Below, piece after piece: positions 34,601-45,197 of a stretch of DNA of 64,000 nucleotides. How positions within the stretch are numbered: position 1 is the stretch's first letter; every line of letters begins with the position of its first letter. Source of the stretch: Lumnitzera littorea (taxonomy: Eukaryota; Streptophyta; Magnoliopsida; Myrtales; Combretaceae); contig JAMXBB010000011.1 of the NCBI GenBank assembly GCA_024138015.1, positions 38,108,898 to 38,172,897 on the forward strand. Direction: 5' to 3'. The notes under the pieces are model-generated. The model did not search any database. It was not told where the DNA came from and worked only from the letters and a program-made list of their open reading frames with translations. The position numbers and the translations under genes were made by a program.

Positions 34601-35294
34601 AGCAGTTTATGTTTAGTACAATAGCTGCATGATTAGAGCCTATTCTTAGTTGATGGAAAACCTGAGTGTTCGAATATTCAATCAACCAATTAGTGGAAAC
34701 AAGCCCCCAGTCAATTCTCTCACTAACCCTTCCATTAGACTACGTAAACAACGGTCCTTGTTAGCTTACATCCATCAAACTAGCATTAGAAACCATGTCT
34801 TGAAAACCTTTAATTTGTCTTCTACTTCTAAGAGCACCTCCTTCTTTCTCCTCATCACTCAAGATTTCATTAAAATTACCAATACAAACCTATGGATCAT
34901 TATTGTCAGTAAAAAACTGCTCTATCATCCTCCAAAATTAACATTTACCATTCAAATTTAGTAGGAGAATGGATATATGTGACTCTTTTAAGGCTCTTCC
35001 CATTCACCTCATTGATCAATGCATCAATATAATTGTTTCTAGCACCTAACACTCTTACTAAAATACCTTATAGTTACCATAAAGTAAGTCCACCTGCCAA
35101 GCATGGAGGATCAACATAAAAACAACTTGTAAACAATAAGTTATTTCTTATTCTTTCCACTTTATTTATTTTTTTTTAAATTTTGTCTCCATTAAGAATA
35201 CAAGATTAGGGCTAAATTTATTCACTAGATCCCTTAAATGACAAATGGTCAAGAAGGAACCAATTCCTTGACAGTTCCAACTTAGAATAATCAT
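31640..35294 (-). pseudogene. LINE ORF2: endonuclease, reverse transcriptase, RNase H
   Basis: The ATG at 35294 starts MIILSWNCQGIG, followed by RDLVNKFSPNLVFLMETK, the N-terminus of the L1 APE-type endonuclease. 34291-33998 encodes the linker to RT (MNWINYGDQNTAFFH). 33390-33007 encodes the RT palm region with LIADVLSRGI and HLHFVDESLF. The catalytic FADD is replaced by FVDE. 31936-31649 encodes an RNase H start, KINVDALWDAQAIPRGLGAL. These are the enzymes for target-primed reverse transcription in L1 elements. Frameshifts and stops lie between the parts, so no full product is possible. Confidence 0.88.
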
Positions 35295-35449
35295 AGCACC
35301 CTTTTAGTTGATTTGGACTAGCCACTACAGCCTATAGAAGTCAACAATAGATACTTCTATCAACGTAGAATTAGCAAGTAAAACTTTATTGTTTTGAGAA
35401 GCTAACTTTTTTTTTTTTTTAACAAGGGAGAACTTGGCTTTCCTTATTT

Positions 35450-36731
35450 TCTTTTGAGATACCATCTATTTCTCTTCATGCAATATTACTAGTTTCATTT
35501 TTTCAATTAGAGAAAGTATTTGCTCATCTCTCATTCTTTTCAATTTCAACTCTTTAAAGCCTTCTTCAGTTTTTGTTGATTACACTTCTTGTACTAGTAG
35601 ATTCTCTTCAACCAAGCCACTTTGGAAAGGAGCACTTTGGTTTACATTTACTTCAAGCTCCTTTTGCATAGATAAGTCCAGATTTAAAGAGTTATAGGCA
35701 AGTCTCCTACTGAATTGTATTCATAAGGTTGCTGTTATGTAATGTAGGCAAGGGTGGGTTCTGATTATGTAGTTAAAAAGGTTAAGTTGATGAGGTAGGT
35801 GTTTTTGTATGGGGTAGGGTGAGTGGAGAAGGATTAGTAACAATTTCATGTAAGGGGGATAATGGCATGAGTATATGGGGTTTGTTAAGTTGGTTGACAA
35901 TGTTTAGGTTCACGTTCTCTTGGTTTAGTAGGTCTTCAACATTCTCCACAGTACCTTGTACTAACTTATCCTTCCTCCAACTCCTATCCTCCTCCTAACT
36001 ATTCCACTCATTTTCTCTAAAGCTCAAAGCTCTCATATATTAATCATACTCCTCCTTCCCTTCTCTAGGAAACTTACACCCTCTATCTACATGACCCAAT
36101 CATCCACAAATAAAACAAAAAACAAACAACCTTTCATACTTATAGCACACTCTATATTTCTCACCATCAGGTTTTTTAATCCAACACTTAGATTTTAGGG
36201 GCTTCTCCACATCAAGCAAGACATTTATTCATAAAAAACTCCTACGTGCCCTTGATATAGTTTTGATAGCATCAATGTTTTGCACTTCCCTTATGCTTTT
36301 TCCTAAATTTTCTGCATTACAAATTGTCAGTTGATCTAATTTTAAACCATGAATCTTAACCTAATAAACCACTTTATCAAGTACAATTTCTTCTATATTC
36401 AAATTGGATTTCTAAAAATTTAGGATCAAAACATGACCCATGGCCAACTAAGGACTTTGCTCGAGAATAGCATTAATTTTGCAAATGTCATCAACACCAA
36501 ATAGAGACTTATTAACACCCATAGGTGTAATGGTGAACTTACTAAACTCCATCTAAGCTTTCTAAATAACACCCATAACTCCAGATCTATTGAGTGCCTT
36601 ATCAACAACAACATTTGACTAATATCCTCTTCAATTTCAAGATCTAACTCTTCCCCGATATTTCCTATCTTCTTACTGGAATTTCTTGAAGAAGAATCAC
36701 TAGCTCCTGCCATGACTGAAGAGAAGAACAT
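35450..36731 (-). pseudogene. LINE ORF1 (RNA-binding protein)
   Basis: The frame begins near 36731 (MFFSSVMAGASDSSSRNSSK). On the minus strand at about 36125-36073 it carries a zinc knuckle CFICGxLGHVDRGC, with a TGA at x that may have been an Arg codon. This arrangement fits plant L1 ORF1, which binds the element RNA. The C-terminal part (about 36050-35450) has several stops. The exact end is not clear. Confidence 0.7.
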
Positions 36732-37320
36732 ACATAGAAGGATTTAGAATGAAACAATGAACATTTACTAACCTAGGATTCCAAAGAATCAACAAAAGCA
36801 ATAAGAAATCAAACAATATTCCACTCTTTTTTCTTTACTCTCTCATTTTTTTATTTTTATTTTTTTTTTAATTTTTTGTTTAATGATGTGACTAGATATG
36901 TATAGAGATATAAACAACAATGGATGAAAGCTGTATCCCATCAATAGTAACACAAACAATAACTAAAGCCAATGCAAAGAAAACAGAGGAGAATGAAACT
37001 ACATCAAGGAGAATGATGAAGGGAAGAATATTTGCATAGATGGATGAATATAGCTTATACCTAGATTAGCTTTTGGTTTCACTAGATTAATACAGATACT
37101 AATGTAAATGTGTGTAAAGGAGTGAGTAGAGTAGTGAATGATGTAATGAATGTATGATTTAGCAGTAAAGTCATGTAATATTGATGAACACTAAACTAAA
37201 TATTGTTAAAGTAGGCACAACAAACTACCACCACTAGGTAGGGGAATCTTAAAATTTAAGAGAATTTTCTCTCTTTAGGGTGCTAGAGAGAAAGACTTTT
37301 TGTTCTTAGCATGGTGCGCT

Positions 37321-37639
37321 TGTATATGTAGATTATTGCTTAGGTTTTGAATTTTTATTATTTAAGGTACTTTCTACTGTAAAATTTCAATTGCAAAATA
37401 TGTCAAGAGAGACTATTAATAATTATAGAGGTAGTTATTTTAGTAAGGAAATAAAAAGATTAGCAACAAAGAAAATCAATTGGAGGAGTTATCTAAGTCA
37501 ATGAGAAAAATGTTGATACAGTTACATGACTAACAACAAGTGCATCAAGGTATGAGTAAGGAAAGAGATGAGTGGAGTAATGGTGATGCTAGCCAAAAGA
37601 ATAGTGAACATGATGAAGCCATTAGTGAACTAGAGTCTT
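37321..37639. other. Spacer with a short plus-strand coding-like stretch
   Basis: Plus strand 37440-37690 reads as a mostly open frame with charged helical sequence (LEELSKSMRKMLIQLHD, then ELESFFYVTP) and two stops. It could be a Gag fragment. No family was recognised. Confidence 0.25.
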
Positions 37640-39010
37640 TCTTTTATGTAACTCCTTAGCAAATAAAGGAAAGACAGGGAATTCCTAGATTTGCCTCCTA
37701 AACTTTCTTTCTATATTTTGCTTTAACTATTGAGGCCAATAAACCTTTTAACTTTTTAATATATTGCATCTTTTGATTGAGCAAGATTGATTTCTCACTT
37801 CCAAGTTTAAGAGGCCTAAGCCTCCCAACTCATTAGGTTTCAAAATTTTTTTCCAACCTACTAATGAGTATTTTTTTTTTTTCCTTTTGTGAGGTACCAT
37901 TGCATAGAAAATTGTTGATTATTTGTATTAACTTAGAAAGACTTTTTGAAGGAAGTTTGTCCATTTGCGTATGATTAGAGTTGTATAAGTGGCTTAAGTA
38001 GATGGTAGGCCAACCTACCCTACCTCGCCCCACATTGTCCCATAAGTTAAATAGGTTGGCCTACTTAATATGTAAGTTAAAATTTTTAGCTTGGCTCACT
38101 CTACCATGAATTTATGGGTTAAGCAAGCTAGCTTACTAAGTGCTCACCTGCTAAGAAGTTTTTATACAAAATTAACATTTTAAAATAAACCTACCAAAGG
38201 TAAATATCACATATTGAATTAAAATTTTATTTAAAAAAGTAGTATTTTTTACATAAACATTCATCCTCTATAGTTTTTACTTTTTACCCTATCATGACTA
38301 CAATTAGATAAATTTATGTATGAGTAGCTTGAAGTGTATAATACAAAATGCAATGCCATTTTTCCTAAAATAGGATGCAATTGTTAGTGACAATGATTAA
38401 TTAAAAAACAAAAAATAGGTAATACTGGATTAAGTCCATTACACTTCACAAAAACAGGTTGTCAATAATATATATATATATATGTATGTATGTATGTATG
38501 TATAATCAGTAAACAAGGAACATGACCTTTTCCTCCTTTCTCCCATAAAGCTTCCCTTCACCTAGTCCCATATCCAATTAGTAGAGATTGAGATGGGGAG
38601 ATGAGAAAACCGATATATTAGTTAAGCTGTTCTTGTCTTAATTCTTAAGCTTAATTATAGTCTTTTGACAGGAATCTAAGTTTAACACGGTATATAGTTG
38701 TAGTCAATTGCTGAAAGTCATTTGATCTGGTCAATAAGAAAGTGGAGCATTAATCGATCGCTAACCATAAAATTCAGAATTGGTATTCCACTTTCTTTTT
38801 CAACATTGTCCAAATGAATCACAATTTTATTTTTCCTCAAAAAATAGTGAGCGACAAATAGCACACCGAATTATGTATAGATATTAGTAATTTAGCATGA
38901 TCTTTGAAGTTATTGTCTTTATGGTATTTCTTTCAACATCATCTTAAAATAGAAGAATATCATCACCTAAATCACAATTACCATCATCCTTCCTCTCACC
39001 ATAATTACCT

Positions 39011-39046
<36 letters not shown>

Positions 39047-40150
39047 TTGTTTCTACTTTTTACTTATCAAAGAGAGGATAATGTGGGATAGACTAATATT
39101 GTTCTTTTTCCATTTTTTTTTATTTTAAATTCTTAAGGGTTATGAGCCAAATCACCCCGCAATGGGTTGGTTTACTTTAACTCATGAGTTAAGTAGAGCT
39201 AGTTGAAAAAACCTATACTTAAATAAGTGAAAATTTTCAAGCCCAACTCTTTTTTTTTTTTTTGGAAGTTAAACTAGTTGGCCCATTTAACCTGCTTCAC
39301 TTACGCAGCTCTACATGTAATAAGTTGGCAATGCGTCAAAAGTGCCTTAACTAGAACTAGTTTTCCTACCATGCTTAAAAGTTTAACTTTCCAACCACTT
39401 AACTTTTTATGTACTTTCTCATCAATAAAACTAAGTTGACTTCTTGTTGGTTTTCAATCTTTATCTAAAGGACAACCTAGATGCTTCCAAAGGGATTGAA
39501 CTCTCTAATACCTAAAAGAGATGGAAAGTTCTTTTTTATTATCTAACAAACTTTTTGAAAGGAATACTCTTAAATATTTTATCTACCCTTATGCTAGATA
39601 GGTGAAGTGAAGAGATCAAGGGTTATAAGAATGACTTTAGCATTTTGTTCATTTGCTCTTACATAGATGATAATATTGTTTGAAAAAGCAATATGAGAGA
39701 AACAAATTCTATCCTTTTTGAGTTTAAAAGCCTCCAAGTGCTTTTCCTTAGCCTCTCTTGTAGTAAACTTATTAAGGAATTCAATAAATGAAATGAAGAG
39801 GTAAGGGGAAAGAGGATTCCCCTACCTTTTCTCTTGACTTGGGTAAAAGGAGGGTAAGGCTTTCCCACTTAAAATTACTTCCAAAGCAGCCCAAAATTAG
39901 TTCATTTGAAAGATGAGATTTTTTAGCACCTAAATAATAAAATCTCATTTATTTGAATCGAACACTTTCTCAAGTTTGAATTTGATAAGCATCTAACTGC
40001 TTTCTTTTTTTTTTTTTTTGTTTTTTAGCATTTTTCCTATGGCAGCTATGCAAGATTTCATTAACAAGTAATAAATTATCGGCTACTTTCCTACCAAGTA
40101 CAAAACTTGCCTGTATAGAGTAAATCATGTTGTCTAAATAGGGCCTTCGT
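37640..40150 (-). mobile_element. Older LINE fragment split by a hAT-like element
   Basis: The minus strand from 40150 encodes part of an L1 RT (IQASFVLGRKVADNLLLVNE). At 39400-39320 it encodes GWKVKLLSMVGKLVLVKALL. It resumes at 37967-37800 with LPSKSLSKLIQIINNFL and a following LRPLKLGSEKS. These are consecutive parts of the RT C-terminal region. The gap between the last two is exactly the hAT-like insert. The 5' end is truncated and stops are frequent. It is distinct from the LINE at 31150-37305. Confidence 0.8.
37976..39313. mobile_element. Non-autonomous hAT-like element
   Basis: The 1338-bp insert starts TAGAGTTGTATAAGTG. Its right end, read inward, starts TAGAGCTGCGTAAGTG. Three mismatches in 16, all transitions, are followed by shared GGCCAAC motifs. 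The flanking 8-mers CGTATGAT (37968-37975) and CATGTAAT (39314-39321) differ at three places, all G/A transitions. The 8-bp duplication and the TAGAG termini fit hAT. No transposase is encoded. It contains (TA)n at about 38469-38481 and 39015-39041. Confidence 0.8.
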
Positions 40151-41036
40151 GGACGTGGTATAGGTTCTCCCCCCATACCAAACCAAACTTAATATAAAAA
40201 TTTGGTTTGTAAATTTTTCAAACCTAACTAAAATCATTTAGATTTGGTTCGGTTTGAATTGTTTAGGTTAAATTTTCACTAAATATTTTTATCTTTAATA
40301 ACATGTTTTCCTTTCAATTGAACTTTCATAAGTTTTCAATTAATTTCTCGTATATTTATTATGTGTAATAATATTAAGTAAAAAGTTACATAAGATCTTA
40401 ACAAAATTAAGTTGATTGAACGGGGGTAAGAGACTTTATTTCAATGAATAAACAACAAGAAGAGAGAAGTGAAGTTGCTTATTCGAAGAAAACAAAAGAG
40501 AGATACTAAAGATCGAAAAAAAAAAGAGAGAAATGCAAAAACCACCAAGATGAGATACTGGATTTGAAAACACATAATAAAATGACAATTTAGAAAAAAA
40601 ATTTTCTAAATGTGAAATTTCAAATGAAACTTACTGAACTTAATTTTAATAATTTGCCTATAAATAAGATAAAAAAGAAGAAGATATGAAAATTTTGATA
40701 AAATTCATAAAGGTTGATGAAAAAAATAACAAAACAATTGCATAAAATTATTTTTGTTTATCTAAACTGAACCGTAATCAAACAGTTTGTTAAAAAAGAA
40801 AAACCAATTTTTCGATTCTATTCAGTTTATGGTTCGACTCGTAGTTCGCAGTTTTCTTGGCCAGCTATAGTGCAAACTAATACTATGGGTGGAATTATAA
40901 AATACTAAAATTCTCTTTGGTTATAAAAGAACTCTTTGATCATTTTCAACAACTAAAAAAAAATTAATAAAAGTAGTTTAAGTGGAAGTGAAATAAAAAG
41001 AAAATGAAAATGGTGTAATTGATGGAGATAAAATTT

Positions 41037-41321
41037 AGGAGAAATTACATAAAACCTCCCTAAATTTTCACTTAGGTGCAGTTTGACCCCTTGAACTTTG
41101 AAAGTGTAGTTTTTTGCATAAATTAGTAAACAACTCTCTAGATTGAGAATAACTCCTGTGTTTAAGAACTATTTACACATCAAAATAAAAGTTTAAGGGG
41201 CATTAATATACCAAAATCAAAATTTAATAGGATTATGGGAATTATTTATCAATTTATAAAAGTTTAGGAGGTCAAACCGCACCTAAGTAAAAATTTAGGG
41301 GCGTTTTATATATTTTCTCCT
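41037..41321. mobile_element. Long-TIR MITE
   Basis: The 285-bp element has inverted ends of about 60 bp. The left end starts aggagaaattacataaaacc, and the right end read inward starts aggagaaaatatataaaacg. Both continue with a shared cctaaattt, acttaggtgc and gtttgacc. It is flanked by AAAATTT at 41030-41036 and 41322-41328. It is non-coding and of unknown superfamily. Confidence 0.75.
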
Positions 41322-43529
41322 AAAATTTATCTTGTTATTCTTATTTAAGGAAATTTTCTTTTGATTTCATTGAAAGGTCACAATAAAAAATTTTACATAT
41401 TCATGAATATGAAAGGATAAAGGCCATTATAGCCATACTTTACACACTATGAAAAAGTACATTGTAATGATGCATAAATGATAAAAGCTTTAGTGTAGAA
41501 AAAAGAAATCTAAAGTATCTATTCATTGAGGGAAAAAAATAGAAGAAGAAGAAGAAGAAGGAATTTAAAAGCCATTAAAAAAAAAGAAGGAAATAAAAAA
41601 GAAAAACCTTTTTCATATTAAATATGAAAGGACAGATGGTAATAAGTTTTATCCATTGTTACTAATGGAATAGATATTAGTAAAAAAATATATTTTAAAT
41701 TCCCAAATGTTATTATTATTAATAACAATATAGAAATGGAAAAAGATTTTCAAATATTTAATGAAAGATATCTAAAAAATCTAATAGTCAACAATTCTAC
41801 TCATTAACAACATAAAAATATCCTTACCAAAAAAATAAAGAAATAAAAAGCAGAACTCTAGCATAAAGATATGACTAATAAAATTTGGAATGTGTTATTA
41901 AATGAATAGGCTATAACAAACTATGGAAGTAGAAACCTCACACAAATACAAATTACTTATCACGTTCCTACTTATACACATTATATACTCTTGGCTTGTA
42001 TTTTCAAATTCATTATATATGTAGACAATCAAAAAGCTATGATTTCTATATAGTTTTTGTAAATTGTAAATGTAATTTAGACATAACTTAATATAATAAT
42101 AAACATATAATGTTGCACATAAATATTATCATATTGATGGTCGTAAATATAATGGCATAGATAGACATCAAGAAAGAAGACAAACCTTCATTATTAAGAT
42201 TGAACATAGAAGAAACATAAAAGCAAATATGCAAATTTAATACAAAAGTACCAAGGAAAAAAATAATGGAAAAGAGACAAATGCTTGAGAGTAGAAGAAT
42301 TGGTTTTATGAAAAAGAAACAAAAACACCAAGAAAAAGAATGAAATAAATGGTTTTACGGAAAAAGAAAAAAAAAAGTGGTTAAGAGCAATATAAGAAAA
42401 AAAATTAATAATGAATAGGTATGATTGAAAAAGTTTAAAATTAAATATTATAATCTTAAATAAGTTAAATTGAAATGATATGATAAACTAAAAAGATGCA
42501 AGGTTACATTGAAATGATAAGATTTTTTTTTTTATTGATTTACAATGAAATGATATGATAAATTGAAAAGATGTGACTATAGAAAAAGCTTCTGAAATTA
42601 TATACTATAATATGATTAGTTACTTGGTTATTCTTGTAAATTTGCTAAAGTACTTTTGTTTCCCTTTTGAGTCCTAAAGTTCTTTTATAGGTTAACAATA
42701 TATTTTATCTCTCAAATCATCAAATAATTAACCAACCAAATTAAATTCCTAAATTCCTCTAATTAGTTTAACATGAATTCAAAAATACAATTACTTATCT
42801 TCCGATATGTAATCTACTAGTGTCATAAATTAATCTCTCCCAAATTCTTTTAGCAAAAAAACATTGCAATAAGCTCTAATTGCAAATCAATTTAATCAAA
42901 TATAGTTACAATCTTCCGAGTTTACTAACTTAATAAAAGTAAAACATGAATCTTGAGAATCCATAAAATATCTCTCCACTTCAAAAACACATTCTATAAT
43001 CTAAAGACAAGATCATAGTATCAAGATTAAACAAGAATAATCTAAGTATCTAATTATATATAATAAAGTCACAAACACAATTAGTAATTACGCTTCATCA
43101 ATCTCTTACATAAAATAATTTAGCAAATGATTGAAACATTCAATATAATATTTATAATTGAAAAACTGATATTTCTAAAATAAAGTGAATCCGTGACTGA
43201 CTTCCTGAATATCCAATTCGTCTCTCTGTGCCACTCTCTCTGAATGTTCTGCCTCGTGTAATTTGAATGCCTTCTGAAAAAATGCCTCTTCTACTCCCTT
43301 GAATGTTGCGGTCAAGGAGCAAAAATGGCAGGAAAAATTGTCCCTCATTCTATGTTACAATGAAGAGGGATATTATATCTGTACTATTAAAGCCAAAAAT
43401 ATTATAAGTAATCACTTTTTATAAAATTACTATTTAAATCTTCAATTAAAAATTATATAACAAAAAAAACTAATACTAAAAATACTATGAATATATTATA
43501 ATATAGGTAAGTTAGTATTTTTCATAATA

Positions 43530-43660
43530 TACTATTATATTTAATTATAGCATACTTATAATTGTGTGTGCTTGTCTACTAGGATATTGCAAATTCCCGA
43601 CCTCATTTGCATTTTAGGAGGGATGGAGTAATCTAGTGTATGTGGTCCATGGTGTTCCTA
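43530..43660. repeat. Direct repeat, copy 1
   Basis: It matches 43962-44107 (offset 432 bp). Shared blocks include tactattatatttaa, tcatttgcatttta and gagggatggagtaatcta, then catggtgttcct. Confidence 0.85.
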
Positions 43661-43961
43661 CATTTATTTCCATAATAGCCTAAATTCAACTTCAATCTCA
43701 CTCCCGCATCGTGCAACATACACAACTTTCAATTCAATGATAATGTAATTATGTCAATAACGGTTACATAAAAAGCAATAACTCTACCGGTGTACACTCA
43801 TCCCACCAATGATAGCCTTATCTCTAAAATACCGGTACATGTCACTAAACATTGCACCGTTTCACCGACCACTTCTCTTTCCCATATTGTCTCTGTCTCT
43901 CCTCCATTTGCATCTCATGTTAACATGTGTCATATATTGTTCTATATTTTAAATTTTTGCA

Positions 43962-44107
43962 TACTATTATATTTAACTATAACATACGCATAGCGAGTAC
44001 ATATGCAACGCTAATACACATGTCTACTAATATATTGCAAATCCCAGGCCTCATTTGCATTTTATGAGGGATGGAGTAATCTAATGTGTGGGGTCATGGT
44101 GTTCCTC
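43962..44107. repeat. Direct repeat, copy 2
   Basis: This is the second copy of the repeat at 43530-43660, about 15 bp longer through a small insertion. It runs straight into the 80-bp tandem repeat that begins at 44083. Confidence 0.85.
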
Positions 44108-44322
44108 CTTTCATTTTCTTTGTAGGCGTTAATCTGCATTTGGAAAATGGGAGGCCTGCCCCAACGTATGCAATCCACCGTGGGCCTTCCTTTTGTCTGT
44201 CCTTAGGTGCTAGTTGCAAGTGACCAATAGTGGAAATGATCCGACGTTTGCGGTTCATGGTGAGCCCTACTTTCAATTGCGTTTCCAGGCGTTAGTTTCT
44301 CACAAATGAGAATTAAAAAGTC
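44083..44322. repeat. 80-bp tandem repeat, three copies
   Basis: Units start at 44083, 44163 and 44243 with exact 80-bp spacing. Each has a start like aa(c/t)gt(a/t)tg, then a ccatggtg-like block and a later ta/caggcgttag-like block. The copies are strongly diverged. A related single unit lies at 43635. Confidence 0.7.
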
Positions 44323-45197
44323 AATTCCAATTGCAGTCACCAAACCGCCAATTCGAAATAGGCATTGAAGAATGAATTCCAATTTCATCTCCACGTGTTG
44401 TAGCTTCTAATTTGGACTGTGGTCTCGAGCCATCCTTCCGCTTCTCCTAAACTCTTCTACTATGAAATGTATGTATATTTCTCGATTCGGCATATTACTT
44501 CTTTTACAAGTATAGAAAAAATTATCCACACATTAAAATGGAATTATTTAGAATAAAAACGCACGAGCACAATTTAAACCATTTAAACACTAATTTTGAT
44601 CATTTCTCATAAATTTATTATATTAACCCTTTATGTGTGCAATATATTAATTTTATGACAATAACTCAATAAAAGTACTGTAAATTACACAAATTTATAG
44701 GATTTTATATAGAAAAAGTGTAAAGAACATACACTCATCGCTACCCCCAACTTTATCTCTTTCTTGTCCTCAACGGAAATGTTTATCAATAATGAAAATA
44801 ATTAAGGACAAGAATTACTACAAACCTTATATTGTTAATGAAAAACCAATTATGAATTGCACATCTATTCACAGCTCAAGAGATATGACTCTTTTGTCAA
44901 TTTTCATTTAAAGAATAAACAAACTTCTAGCAACGTTTATGTGCATAGTTTACTCCATTACAATTGGAATGCACTAAAAACACTAAATATATTCAAGTTC
45001 AATAGCTATTCAATATGAAATAAAGTCTTACCATATCATTTAAACTGTTATTTAGAAACTTGAAATCAAGTTAAACATCAACTAACCAAGAAAGAGTCAC
45101 CCCGTACTTTGTACACTAAATTAAAATATGTATACTCTTATACTCTCCTCGTTCATCTCTTTAAGTATCATAATTTAAAGCAAACGCATGTTACATC

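Larger units (their letters stand above)
31150..37305 (-). mobile_element. Full-length L1-type LINE with 15-bp target duplication
   Basis: The 6156-bp insert is flanked by TTAGCATGGTGCGCT at 31135-31149 and 37306-37320, a perfect 15-bp duplication. The poly-A tail appears as a short T run at 31151-31157 on the plus strand. The 5' end, on the minus strand, begins GAACAAAAAGTC followed by CTCTCTAGCACCC. ORF1 and ORF2 are both present in order but carry stops and frameshifts, so the copy is complete in structure and dead in coding. Confidence 0.93.
40151..45197. other. AT-rich spacer
   Basis: No host gene or recognisable element coding was seen. It holds a MITE (41037-41321), a (GAA)n tract near 41543-41560, long A-rich stretches (42200-42560) and the local repeats at 43530-44322. 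The open frames at 43790-43993 and 44094-44394 fall in the repeats and show no motif. Confidence 0.55.
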
